IMG/VR virus record: IMGVR_UViG_3300046777_001427
Coordinates: 1 to 47,628 of that record
From: a virus
DNA: 47,628 nucleotides
Strand: one strand, 5' to 3'
In this document: one piece after another, positions 16,394 to 24,841 of the stretch
Position numbering within the stretch: position 1 is the stretch's first letter
Layout of the letters: each line of letters begins with the position of its first letter
The notes under the pieces: generated by a model
Told to the model about the DNA's origin: nothing
Seen by the model: the letters and a program-made list of their open reading frames with translations, nothing else
Database searches by the model: none
Position numbers and translations under genes: made by a program

Positions 16394-16740
16394 TTTTCAC
16401 CTGTCATTATGTATTTAGTTTTCTGAGCTTCTGTCATTTTGCCTATTTCTTTTTTGGATGCTGAACCAAAAGAAGAAAAGTACGAAGGTTCTTCCGCACT
16501 CTTCTTCGATTGGGCTTCTATTTCAGACTTTTCGTAATGACCTTTTTTAGACCAGTTACTATCCGCGATACTTCCAATGGTCTTTGGTTCCTTCATGAAT
16601 GAAGCTATCCCACCATATATTACCCGTCTGAGGCTATCTTTTCCACAACTTGGGCAACTGACTAGTGCTTCATCCTTTATAGATTGATAAACATCCTTCA
16701 TTTCATGCGAACATTCATCACAAATATAGTCATATAACAT
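16390..16740 (-). CDS. FmdB-type zinc-ribbon protein
   Basis: The 116-residue protein starts MLYDYICDECSHEM and continues CPSCGKDSLRRVIYGGIASF; the two CxxC pairs (residues ~8-11 and ~29-32) match the FmdB/CxxC-CxxC-SSSS regulatory family. The C-terminal half is charged (KKSAEEPSYFSSFGSASKKEIGK). Such small ribbons are thought to bind zinc and act as regulators or accessory factors; the role in phage is unknown. It follows phoH by 7 bp and overlaps the next gene. Confidence 0.72.
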   Translation of the reverse strand: MLYDYICDECSHEMKDVYQSIKDEALVSCPSCGKDSLRRVIYGGIASFMKEPKTIGSIADSNWSKKGHYEKSEIEAQSKKSAEEPSYFSSFGSASKKEIGKMTEAQKTKYIMTGEK

Positions 16741-16747
16741 ATTTTCC

Positions 16748-17434
16748 TCAAGATTCTAGAGCGTGTAAAACTGCTCCTAATATTCCATTTCTTTGTATAT
16801 CTTGATAACCTAAACTACAAATACCAATACCATTGATATTGCTTAACTTATCTATGCATTCTAATAGTCCATTTCCACGATACAAGTCTGTTTGTTTTGT
16901 ATCACCATTAATCATGACTTTAGAATTTTCGCCCATTCTAGTTATAAACATTTTAATCTGTTCTAATGTACAGTTTTGGGCTTCGTCTAAAATCATGTAC
17001 GCATTATGGAATGTTGACCCTCTCATTGTTTCTAACGGCTCAAATCTTATTCTTCTAGTATTATAGTACAATCCAAACTTATCTCTACCTAGAAAATACT
17101 TAAGATTTTCTTCCATAGGCTGTAGATATGGCTTGATCTTTTCTCCAAGTTCTCCCGGTAAAGAACCAATATCTTTTCCGGTACAGACTAAGGGTCTTGT
17201 TACTATAATTGACTCTATCTTATCCTTCATAAGATGTTCAGCAGCTATACCGGCAGCAATAAAAGATTTGCCAGTACCAGATGGGCCAGTGCAAAAAATA
17301 ATATCATTCTCAACAATAGATAAGATATATTCTTTTTGATTGTCCGTTTTAGCTATTAAAACATTTTCTTTAGGAGTTTGCTTTTTATTTTTTTTGTTGT
17401 TCTTTCTCGGATTGTTATTTGCCGCTGCTGCCAA
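16748..17434 (-). CDS. phoH: PhoH-like P-loop ATPase
   Basis: The 228-residue protein has FCTGPSGTGKSFIAAGIAAEHL (Walker A, ~47-68), IIVTRPLVCTG, IGSLPGELGEKIKPYLQPMEENL, MILDEAQNCTLEQIKMFITRMG (Walker B, ~141-162) and GDTKQTDL, all PhoH hallmarks. PhoH is an ATPase linked to RNA metabolism and is frequent in marine and other phages; its job there is unresolved. The only in-frame start is TTG at the beginning of a Lys/Asn-rich leader, with GAGGAG about 10 nt upstream, and it lies inside the dUTPase 3' end. Confidence 0.92.
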   Translation of the reverse strand: MAAAANNNPRKNNKKNKKQTPKENVLIAKTDNQKEYILSIVENDIIFCTGPSGTGKSFIAAGIAAEHLMKDKIESIIVTRPLVCTGKDIGSLPGELGEKIKPYLQPMEENLKYFLGRDKFGLYYNTRRIRFEPLETMRGSTFHNAYMILDEAQNCTLEQIKMFITRMGENSKVMINGDTKQTDLYRGNGLLECIDKLSNINGIGICSLGYQDIQRNGILGAVLHALES

Positions 17435-17834
17435 AGCCGTTGTCTCCTCGTTGCGAGGAACCTAACGTTTCATGGACCTCCATACTTACGCGAGGAACCT
17501 CTTGGAATATAATCTGAGCGATTCTATCCCCGGTATTTATACCTACAACTTCATCAGAAGTATTGTATAAACATACCATTATTTCTCCTCTATATCCGCT
17601 ATCCACTACTCCTGCTAAAACATCAATTCCATGTTTAACTGATAGGCCCGATCTAGGCCAAATTAAACCGGCTAGATGATCTGGCATTTGTATTGCTATC
17701 CCCGTTCTGACAGTCTTACGTTGTTTTGGTGGTATGACGGTATCAATAATTGAGTATAGATCAAATCCTGCGTCATTAGCATTGGCTTTTGTTGGAACCT
17801 TGGCATTATTATCAAGTAATTGAACAGAAATCAT
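17415..17834 (-). CDS. dut: dUTPase (trimeric)
   Basis: The 139-residue protein contains all five dUTPase motifs: NDAGFDLYS (~19-27), WPRSGLSVKHGIDVLAGVVDSGYRGE (motifs 2 and 3, ~59-84), GDRIAQIIFQEV (motif 4) and the C-terminal RGDNGFGSSGK (motif 5, P-loop-like). It hydrolyses dUTP to dUMP and pyrophosphate, keeping uracil out of DNA and feeding ThyX. Length is standard. ATGA overlap with nrdB and a 20-bp overlap with phoH place it in the nucleotide-metabolism operon. Confidence 0.96.
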   Translation of the reverse strand: MISVQLLDNNAKVPTKANANDAGFDLYSIIDTVIPPKQRKTVRTGIAIQMPDHLAGLIWPRSGLSVKHGIDVLAGVVDSGYRGEIMVCLYNTSDEVVGINTGDRIAQIIFQEVPRVSMEVHETLGSSQRGDNGFGSSGK

Positions 17835-18910
17835 AGATCGAATCCTCCTAAGTCAACGTCCTCTAAATCATTCTTGCTAGCACCAATTTTATATGAAGTA
17901 ATTTCATGCTCTTGTGGTGCAACCTGCACAGACTCACTATTCATCCAAGGGTCAGTCCATCCAGATATTGGATTTCTACATCCCTTATCATATGGCAATC
18001 CTATGTTTTTTCTTCTTGTCATACATAGCCAATCAATATATTCCGCCATGACCTTTTCATTTAAGCCAATGATAGATCCATCTTTGAATAGATATTCTGA
18101 CCATGCCTTTTCTTCATTTGCTGCTGATTCAAACATAGCTATTGCTTCTTCTTGGCACTCTTCTGCTATCTTTACAAACCCTTCTTCTGGTACATTATGA
18201 AGAATCTTGATAATTTCTTGAGTATTATAAAGATGCAATGCCTCGTCACGCTTGATGAGCTTGATGATATCCGCATTCCCAATCATTTTCTTGTTTTCCG
18301 CAAATGCGAAGGCACAAATAAATGATACATAAAATCTAACCGCTTCAAGGATGTTAACGCTAATGAGAGTTAGGTAAATCTGCTTTTTTATATCTTTAAC
18401 TTTGCCGGAATGACCTATTTCTCGTAAAGCGTTATATTCTTTTATTGCTACGTTAGCTCGTTTGAGAATTTCTTTATCAGTTAAACAGCTATCTAATACT
18501 TCGCTAGGATTATTATAGACATTCTTGATAATATATGTATAGCTGTAACTATGAATTTGTTCGAAAAATTGCCAAACATTCATACATGCTTCTAATTCTG
18601 GATTAGAAACATACTCTGTAAGAGTTGGCACACCGCGACAGATAACACTATCCATCATGGTTTGATACTTAAGATTAGAAGTAAAGATGAAACGCTCATT
18701 CTCTGACATTATATCGTCATTTTTGAAATCGTTGCGATCTTTTTTTAGCTCTATTTCTTCTGGACGCCAGAAAAACTCAATCTGTTTCTTGTATAGATCA
18801 AAAAATACAGGATACTTAAACTTATCGTATCTCTGTAGAGAAAGGTCTTCACCAAGAAAAAGCGGTTGAGCAAGATAATCAACGTTGTGTTTGTTTAATA
18901 TTGTTTTCAT
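17831..18910 (-). CDS. nrdB: Class I ribonucleotide reductase, beta subunit
   Basis: About 359 residues from ATG 18910, which overlaps the nrdA stop as ATGA; an upstream TTG at 18919 is less likely. Metal ligand motifs are present: ENERFIFTSNL (helix with first Glu), EQIHSYSYTYII near 115-126 (E..H plus the radical Tyr in SYTYI), and KRDEALHLYNTQEI near 225-238 (E..H). The C-terminus EDVDLGGFDL should insert into NrdA. With NrdA it reduces NDPs to dNDPs. Fe or Mn use cannot be told from the sequence. Confidence 0.95.
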   Translation of the reverse strand: MKTILNKHNVDYLAQPLFLGEDLSLQRYDKFKYPVFFDLYKKQIEFFWRPEEIELKKDRNDFKNDDIMSENERFIFTSNLKYQTMMDSVICRGVPTLTEYVSNPELEACMNVWQFFEQIHSYSYTYIIKNVYNNPSEVLDSCLTDKEILKRANVAIKEYNALREIGHSGKVKDIKKQIYLTLISVNILEAVRFYVSFICAFAFAENKKMIGNADIIKLIKRDEALHLYNTQEIIKILHNVPEEGFVKIAEECQEEAIAMFESAANEEKAWSEYLFKDGSIIGLNEKVMAEYIDWLCMTRRKNIGLPYDKGCRNPISGWTDPWMNSESVQVAPQEHEITSYKIGASKNDLEDVDLGGFDL

Positions 18911-21135
18911 ATTGAGCAAGACCCCGATTCACATCCAGATGATTTTTCAGTATTACCGTCGCCATCTGGTGTGTTGCAATAGTAAAAGTTCTTCACACCA
19001 TATTTATACCCCTGTATCTGATCTTTTATTAAAATACTCAAGGGGATATTCCCGTCAGGATAATGAGAATAATTGTAATACAAGTTCACGCTTATGCTCA
19101 TGTCTACGAATTTCTGTAAAACTGCACAGATGTTTAAAATAGCCTTATTATTTTCCATTTCCCACGCTAGAGTATAGTAATTCTTACGAGAGGCATAATT
19201 TGGCACAAGCTGCTTTAGGATGCCGTTTTTAGCCTTCTTGTAGGACATTAGACTCCTGACAGGTTCAATACCGTTTGTGCTGTTCTGGATGACGCTAGAG
19301 GACTCGCAGGGCATTATAGCGGTAACTGTTGAGTGTCTAAGACCATACTCTTTGATTCTGGTTCTTAGACCTTCCCAATCCATAGTATACTCTGGCTTAA
19401 CCAGTTCGTCAACTGTCTTTTTGTACCAATCGATAGGTAGCAATCCGCGAGAATATTTAGTTTCGTTGAACTTATTACATGGACCCTTTAATCTAGCAAG
19501 TTTGCAGGACTCATTAAGCAAGTGCCACTGAATTTTCTCCATTATCTCATGAACTAACTTCAAAGCTTCTGGATCATCATACTTTAGTTTGTGTTTTGCC
19601 AAAAATGCTGCAAAGTTAGTTATACCAACACCTAATGATCTACGATTTTTAGTGAAATTCTCTCCAGCCTTAACTGGATAGTCTTGATAATCAATTATTG
19701 ATTCCAATGATCTTACAACTATTGAACAAGCTTTCTCTATATCTTTTTCGCTTTCCAATTCAAGTAAGTTTAGTGCAGAGAGAATACAAATACCGATCTC
19801 ACCCTCTTCATCATCAATAGATGATATTGGAACAGTTGGGTGAAGAATTTCTTGACACAAATTACTCATGTAAACTGGAGCGTCCCATGACCCATGCTCG
19901 TTAGCATTATCAATGTTCATTACATAAATACGACCAGTTTCTAGTCTTTCCTTAGTAAAGATCTCAGCTAACTTTCTAGCATTAATTTTCTTCTTCATTT
20001 TTACATGACGAGAGTTCTCATACTTCTCATATAGCTTCTTAAAGTCCTCATTGTTATTCATAGAGCTATAAAGACCACCGGTTTCGTGCGGACTCATTAA
20101 TGTGATGTCCTCGTTCTTGATCAAACGTTCATAGAAAAGCTTATTAAACTGAACAGAGTAATCTAACTTTCTTACTCTATTATCGTCAGTTCCGGCGTTA
20201 TTCTTTAGAGTCATTACGTCTTCAATTTCATAATGCCAAAACGGAATGTGAACAGTGGCGGAACCGCCACGAATACCATTCTGACTTGTAGCCTTTACAG
20301 TAGATTCAAATATCTTTAAGTATGGGATAAGACCGGTATGGATTACTTCACCACCTCTAATACTAGAATTTATGGGGCGAATACGACCAATATTTAGACC
20401 AATTCCAGCCCTTCTAGCAGTATATTTTCCAACAGCATGTATGCTTGAGAATATAGAATCAAGATTGTCTTCAACGTCTACTAGAACACAACTAGCAAAT
20501 TGTTTGATCTTGGTTCTTACTCCAGCCATAATTGGAGTTGGGAGGTTAATCTTGAATGTGGAAAAACATTCGTATGCTTCTTCTACGTCTTCTACTGTTT
20601 CAAATAAAGACATAGCAATAGCTACATAAGCAAATTGTGGTGTTTCGTATATCTGGCCGGTTAATCTATTCTTTATGAGATACTTGTCCATCATCTGCTG
20701 TAATCCAGCATAAGTAAATAGGTAATCTCTATCATGATCAATAAACTTTTCGATCTTATTTATTTGATCTTCACTCCACTTAGACAGTATAGCTTCATCA
20801 TATACGCCAGCCACTACATTATCTGATATATGAGATAAAAGACTTGGTGGAGAATCGTGTTTTTTCCATAAGTCTTTTCTAAGGGACATATTTAATAGTC
20901 TAGATGCGACATACTGGTAATTAGGCTTGCTTGGAGATGTTAAATCATTGGCTGACTTTATTAAGATTTGATGGATTTCTTCTGTTGTTATTCCATCCTT
21001 TAAAGAGAGTTTGGCATTCATCTCTATATCTGACCAAGAAACATTGGCGATATCCTTAATCGCCCATTCTACAACCTTATGAATTTTCTCAACTGTATAG
21101 ATTTCGAAACTACCGTTCCTCTTCTGAACGCGCAT
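18907..21135 (-). CDS. nrdA: Class I ribonucleotide reductase, alpha subunit
   Basis: The 742-residue protein starts with an ATP-cone (MRVQKRNGSFEIYTVEKIHKVV). The catalytic residues are visible: KQFASCVLVDVEDN (redox Cys), MSNLCQEILHP (thiyl Cys and Glu), GEIGICILSALNL (second redox Cys), PCESSSVIQNSTNGIEPVR, a YY pair in NFYYCNTPDG, and the C-terminal CESGSC shuttle pair ending CSI. The length matches E. coli NrdA (761). The ATP-cone means allosteric activity control by ATP/dATP is probably retained. It heads the nrdA-nrdB-dut-phoH run. Confidence 0.97.
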   Translation of the reverse strand: MRVQKRNGSFEIYTVEKIHKVVEWAIKDIANVSWSDIEMNAKLSLKDGITTEEIHQILIKSANDLTSPSKPNYQYVASRLLNMSLRKDLWKKHDSPPSLLSHISDNVVAGVYDEAILSKWSEDQINKIEKFIDHDRDYLFTYAGLQQMMDKYLIKNRLTGQIYETPQFAYVAIAMSLFETVEDVEEAYECFSTFKINLPTPIMAGVRTKIKQFASCVLVDVEDNLDSIFSSIHAVGKYTARRAGIGLNIGRIRPINSSIRGGEVIHTGLIPYLKIFESTVKATSQNGIRGGSATVHIPFWHYEIEDVMTLKNNAGTDDNRVRKLDYSVQFNKLFYERLIKNEDITLMSPHETGGLYSSMNNNEDFKKLYEKYENSRHVKMKKKINARKLAEIFTKERLETGRIYVMNIDNANEHGSWDAPVYMSNLCQEILHPTVPISSIDDEEGEIGICILSALNLLELESEKDIEKACSIVVRSLESIIDYQDYPVKAGENFTKNRRSLGVGITNFAAFLAKHKLKYDDPEALKLVHEIMEKIQWHLLNESCKLARLKGPCNKFNETKYSRGLLPIDWYKKTVDELVKPEYTMDWEGLRTRIKEYGLRHSTVTAIMPCESSSVIQNSTNGIEPVRSLMSYKKAKNGILKQLVPNYASRKNYYTLAWEMENNKAILNICAVLQKFVDMSISVNLYYNYSHYPDGNIPLSILIKDQIQGYKYGVKNFYYCNTPDGDGNTEKSSGCESGSCSI

Positions 21136-21161
21136 AATTCCCTCTTTCTTTTAATCAACTA

Positions 21162-21800
21162 TCAATATTCGTTAAAAAGTTTTCTAAATAATCTCTCAAG
21201 TATGAATTTCAATATTACGGGCAATACAACATACATTAGTAAGAATGTTAATATAACAGATCCATACATTATTTCTGGATCTTGTTTTAAGTTAGACATT
21301 ACAAAGTCTTTGCAGTCTCTTTTTAGTTGCCTTTTACTATATGAATCACACTCCGCAAAGTTGGTTCCGCCTTGGCTAGCTATTGTAGCCCATTCGTTGC
21401 CATACTGCAAACATTTCTTGGCTAAAAAGTTTCTTTCTTCATCTTGATATTCAGCATCAATTTGAGCTTCTATATCACTAGTATCGAAAGAATTACCAAA
21501 TAAAGTTTCTGAGTTCTCATCATAAGAAAACTTTATGTCTGGTAGGTACTTTAGCTTTAGTGTACCACCCTCTTTGCCTAAAGTCAAGCCTTGCACATAA
21601 GCACTCAATTTGATCAATTTTTTCCAAGTGACTTTTGGTAGAGACTCTGTAAAAGATAGAATTATATTTTCAGAGGTATCTTTGATTATCTTTATATCTA
21701 ATGGCTGCGGAAAACTGATATTTAGATTCTTGATATCATAGCCATTTTTTGAAAATATGAAATCAACAATTTGTTTAATTTGTGAAATTGGTATTGCCAT
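21162..21800 (-). CDS. Membrane-anchored protein of unknown function
   Basis: The 212-residue protein has a soluble N-terminal part of about 170 residues and one strong transmembrane segment near the C-terminus (GSVILTFLLMYVVLPVILKF, ~180-199) followed by a basic tail (RLFRKLF). That suggests a tail-anchored protein. Three Cys (KKCLQYG, AECDS, RDCKDF) lie just before the membrane segment. It begins one base after the end of the next upstream membrane protein gene; the run of four membrane or lipoprotein genes here could act in host envelope interaction or lysis. No family is recognised. Confidence 0.55.
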   Translation of the reverse strand: MAIPISQIKQIVDFIFSKNGYDIKNLNISFPQPLDIKIIKDTSENIILSFTESLPKVTWKKLIKLSAYVQGLTLGKEGGTLKLKYLPDIKFSYDENSETLFGNSFDTSDIEAQIDAEYQDEERNFLAKKCLQYGNEWATIASQGGTNFAECDSYSKRQLKRDCKDFVMSNLKQDPEIMYGSVILTFLLMYVVLPVILKFILERLFRKLFNEY

Positions 21801-21801
21801 G

Positions 21802-22266
21802 TTAATTTTTCTGTATTAGTGACCAAGCTAAACCCATGAATCTGTCTGATAATTTAGTTTTTTCTTCATCTGTTAATTTATGGTTGTCATCACCAGTTAT
21901 GTCGGTGATAAGACTTAATAAACCTTCATCAAATGATTCGTATTTATCTTTTATAGAACCTTGGAAGAAATCTGTTGCCGCTAAAACTAAAACATCATTT
22001 AATTGCTGTAAATCGGTATCATATTTTTTAATGCGATTGGCAAATTCTTGACTATAGATAGCCACTTTAGCCCTATCTGTTGGGTCAGTAATCAATGATG
22101 ATATCGGTTTGACTAATTCAATTATTTCTTCATTTGGCTTATCAATATTTAGAATGGCGATATCTGGCTTTGGAGTCATTGGAATAATACTCAATAATGG
22201 TTTATATAGAGCTATTCCGATCAGCACAAGTGCTATTAAATTTCTGATTTTAAGAAACTTTTCCAT
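21802..22266 (-). CDS. Signal-anchored protein of unknown function
   Basis: About 154 residues from ATG 22266. The first 25 residues (MEKFLKIRNLIALVLIGIALYKPLL) form a basic-then-hydrophobic signal anchor; the rest is soluble and helical (DRAKVAIYSQEFANRIKKYDTDLQQLNDVLVLAATDFFQG). No catalytic motif is seen. It overlaps the preceding gene by 17 bp. With the neighbouring membrane proteins it may form an envelope-spanning complex, for example a spanin or host-takeover device; this is speculation. Confidence 0.55.
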   Translation of the reverse strand: MEKFLKIRNLIALVLIGIALYKPLLSIIPMTPKPDIAILNIDKPNEEIIELVKPISSLITDPTDRAKVAIYSQEFANRIKKYDTDLQQLNDVLVLAATDFFQGSIKDKYESFDEGLLSLITDITGDDNHKLTDEEKTKLSDRFMGLAWSLIQKN

Positions 22267-22525
22267 CTGTATCCTCAATTACTTTGTTTAGTAGGGGAAA
22301 TACTTCGTCTAATTTTTCAGAAGCAACTGTTAGATGATATTCATCACATTTGCTCTTAAGCTGATACCATAAACTTACTATTTCCAAAAAACCTTCTTCT
22401 TTATTTTCAACTGCTTTTATCTTAGACTTAGAAAACAATCTAGATACCCAATATGGTAAATCAACAAAATTACTTGCTAATATGAGTAAAGCAATGACAA
22501 TTAACCAAATATTCCACGATTCCAT
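22250..22525 (-). CDS. Small membrane protein
   Basis: The 91-residue protein has one N-terminal transmembrane helix (WNIWLIVIALLILASNFVDL, residues ~4-23) followed by a charged helical domain (KSKIKAVENKEEGFLEIVSLWYQLKSKCDEYHL). The start ATG follows the lipoprotein gene by 4 bp. Size and layout would fit an i-spanin-like or regulatory membrane protein next to a small lipoprotein, but the order and lengths are not diagnostic. Confidence 0.5.
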   Translation of the reverse strand: MESWNIWLIVIALLILASNFVDLPYWVSRLFSKSKIKAVENKEEGFLEIVSLWYQLKSKCDEYHLTVASEKLDEVFPLLNKVIEDTDGKVS

Positions 22526-22529
22526 CTTA

Positions 22530-22835
22530 TTACCTCTTTAAATTAGTGGTCTTTGCGTGAAATGGACATACTGTTTTATGACCATCTCCTTGAACAATTA
22601 TTCCTGTGCCTTTGCATATGCATTTTGCAGGATCTGGATCAGTATCTACAACCGGCTGTGGTTTTGGATCTACCTTGAAAACCTGTTTCTCTGCATTGTC
22701 AAAAGCCGCTTTACACTTCTCTTGCCACTCCGTTACGTAAGAAGAGTACATATTTGTTATATCTTCTGGATTGACAGAAAACATATTATTTGAACATCCA
22801 GTTAATAATAATGTTAATAGTATGTATTTTTTCAT
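22530..22835 (-). CDS. Small lipoprotein with Cys/His motif
   Basis: The 101-residue protein starts MKKYILLTLLLTGCSNNMF, a signal peptide with lipobox LLTGC, so it should be lipidated at Cys14. The C-terminal half carries PAKCICKGTGIIVQGDGHK and CPFH, a CxC...GTG.I..GDGH...CPxH motif that I recall from other phage proteins and that may bind metal. A proline/aspartate linker (DPKPQPVVDTDPDP) joins the two parts. It could be an outer-membrane spanin subunit or a surface protein; the metal-site motif argues against a plain spanin. Confidence 0.6.
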   Translation of the reverse strand: MKKYILLTLLLTGCSNNMFSVNPEDITNMYSSYVTEWQEKCKAAFDNAEKQVFKVDPKPQPVVDTDPDPAKCICKGTGIIVQGDGHKTVCPFHAKTTNLKR

Positions 22836-22847
22836 TTTAATATACCC

Positions 22848-24140
22848 TTAATATGAGTTAAAGCTTGAAAGATCGACTGTAGAGATAGTGTGTGAATCGC
22901 CCCAAGCCGTAATTTGGTTTTTGATTTGTTGTATGATTGAATAATATGGATATTCATCTTGATGTCTTATTAGGCAGTATCCGAATTCTGGACCAGTGTG
23001 ATTTGATAAAAATACAGCACTGCCATTGATAATGAGATAAATTGGACTACCAGAGTCTCCAGCTACGGCTGATGGGGCATATTGAGAATAAGACGCATAA
23101 GCAGTTGAACTTTTTTGATAAAAAGAATCATCTCTATTAATAGATATCAATCTCAATCTAGCTACATTGTTTTGATCTATCCATACTGCTGGTATACTCA
23201 AATCTCCATCTCCACTAACGCAATTGCAATTATCACCAATTCTTTGATTTGGAAAGTATGAAGAAAAATTACTTGGTAGTATCTTGGCTGGAGATATCAC
23301 ACTAGGAACATCTGATGACAATCTTATCAATCTTTTATCTCCAGAGATACTATTGCTAACATTGACTACAGTTCCTATGTAGATTGGTTCTTTTTGATTG
23401 GTAGCCGCAGATTTTTCAGCAAAATGTATTTGAGATCCAACAGATGGAAAATAATTTGAATGTGATGTGAATATCATATGTTTTCTTGTCAATAAGCACC
23501 CTCCCATTCCAAATCCACCGCTAGTATTCCATACTCCCTTGCTAGTAAAATCAATATCATTTACCCAGCAATTAGAATTTCTTATATATTCCTGAGTAGC
23601 AGGATTTTGAGTAGAAAAAATTGGAAGAGATGGATTGTTATTTAATCTGCTAAGAATTTGAACTAAATGTTGAGCCAAAGATCCTGTTGCATAATTAGTA
23701 AATGAATAAGCATAAGAACTATTTGTTGAAAAAGATTGTACGTTTAGTATTCTTTTGACACCTAAACTATTCGTTGCCACTATTTTAGCCATACCATCTG
23801 ATACATAATTACAAACCCATAAGGTATCAGAGGTCTTTACTAAACTTATTGATGAGGAATCTGTAGTAAGGCTTATAGTAGATGCGGTGTTATTTATGTT
23901 TTTTTCTGTAATATTCAACAAATATTTACTTTTAAATGAAGCAGATGCTTTATAGGAATAAACCCTATCTTTAAAAGTCTGCGAACCCGAACTATTTCCA
24001 GCTAACTCTACGAGATCACTTGTTATATCAATATTATATGGAATTTCTGATATTTTTGTCTTGTTAAATCTACGAGAATTGAAATTCGTAGTTGGTGATC
24101 CACAATTAATTGGATAATTTTTTGCTGGTAATAAAGTCAT
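22848..24140 (-). CDS. Trypsin-like serine protease A (virion or secreted)
   Basis: The 430-residue protein has a chymotrypsin-fold catalytic domain in its C-terminal half: GGCLLTRKHMIFTSHSNYF (catalytic His), a central SGDKRLIRLSSDVP (candidate Asp) and AVAGDSGSPIYLI (catalytic Ser). It begins AKNYPINCGSPTTNF, a motif shared with protease B at 24.8-26.0 kb, and both end in LSSF.SY, so the two are paralogues. No signal peptide is seen, which fits a virion component rather than a secreted enzyme. The start codon overlaps the adhesin-like gene at 24.1-24.8 kb. It may process a tail or host-surface protein; inference. Confidence 0.75.
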   Translation of the reverse strand: MTLLPAKNYPINCGSPTTNFNSRRFNKTKISEIPYNIDITSDLVELAGNSSGSQTFKDRVYSYKASASFKSKYLLNITEKNINNTASTISLTTDSSSISLVKTSDTLWVCNYVSDGMAKIVATNSLGVKRILNVQSFSTNSSYAYSFTNYATGSLAQHLVQILSRLNNNPSLPIFSTQNPATQEYIRNSNCWVNDIDFTSKGVWNTSGGFGMGGCLLTRKHMIFTSHSNYFPSVGSQIHFAEKSAATNQKEPIYIGTVVNVSNSISGDKRLIRLSSDVPSVISPAKILPSNFSSYFPNQRIGDNCNCVSGDGDLSIPAVWIDQNNVARLRLISINRDDSFYQKSSTAYASYSQYAPSAVAGDSGSPIYLIINGSAVFLSNHTGPEFGYCLIRHQDEYPYYSIIQQIKNQITAWGDSHTISTVDLSSFNSY

Positions 24141-24832
24141 ATAACTCTTCTTATCTTAATATATGCTATAGTTGCACCGGATTCTTGGTTATCATTCTGT
24201 TCTTTAAATACAAATAGCCCGGTACCAGAAGATACAGTAAACATGCCATTCACTTTTAATGTCTCGCTATCACTAGCAACATTACATGTTATATCACTAT
24301 TTATTAAAGAAAAATGTTGTGCAGTGTTAGTCGTACTATCTATATATGTTAAAGTTCCTAACAGATTTTGTATGTTTGTAGATGAAGAAAATGAAAATGT
24401 TGCTGTACTATTTCCTTCTGAGTACAAACTAAAATTGGCATATATATCAAATTCCCAAACTGAATTTTGAGGACTAAGACTAATAGAAAACCAAGGTGTA
24501 TTATTTCCGCCAGACAAGCCAGTAAATTTGTATGCTTTCGTTGGATAAGCTATTGGGATGCCACTATAAGTAGATTCATCCCCAACATAAAGGATTTTAT
24601 TTGTAGTATCCCAAACAGGCTCACCTTGTAATGGAATATATGATGCTACTTCAGACTCTGTTCCCCTATTAAACTGTAAATTAGCTGGTTGATTCAATAA
24701 CGAACTTCTCAATATATTGGCTGATATTTTTTTTGTTATTGCAACACCGCTTGGATCATCTACCATTAATAGTAGATCATCATCTGTAATGGCTACGCCA
24801 GATGGCAGTTGAGTTATTTTTACTACTGGCAT
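24137..24832 (-). CDS. Adhesin/tail-fibre-like protein A
   Basis: The 231-residue protein starts VVKITQLPSGVAITDDDLLLMVDDP and continues AITKKISANILRSSLLNQPA, ESEV.SYIPL.GEPVW and LYVGDESTYSG; this N-terminal region of about 95 residues is shared with the larger adhesin B at 26.1-27.4 kb and resembles tail-fibre or tropism-determinant N-terminal segments. The remaining 130 residues (SVWEFDIYANFSLY, FVFKEQNDNQESGATIAYIKIRRVI) look like a beta-rich trimeric C-terminal head. It probably binds host or shields the virion and is paired with protease A. Confidence 0.65.
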   Translation of the reverse strand: MPVVKITQLPSGVAITDDDLLLMVDDPSGVAITKKISANILRSSLLNQPANLQFNRGTESEVASYIPLQGEPVWDTTNKILYVGDESTYSGIPIAYPTKAYKFTGLSGGNNTPWFSISLSPQNSVWEFDIYANFSLYSEGNSTATFSFSSSTNIQNLLGTLTYIDSTTNTAQHFSLINSDITCNVASDSETLKVNGMFTVSSGTGLFVFKEQNDNQESGATIAYIKIRRVI

Positions 24833-24841
24833 ATATATCTC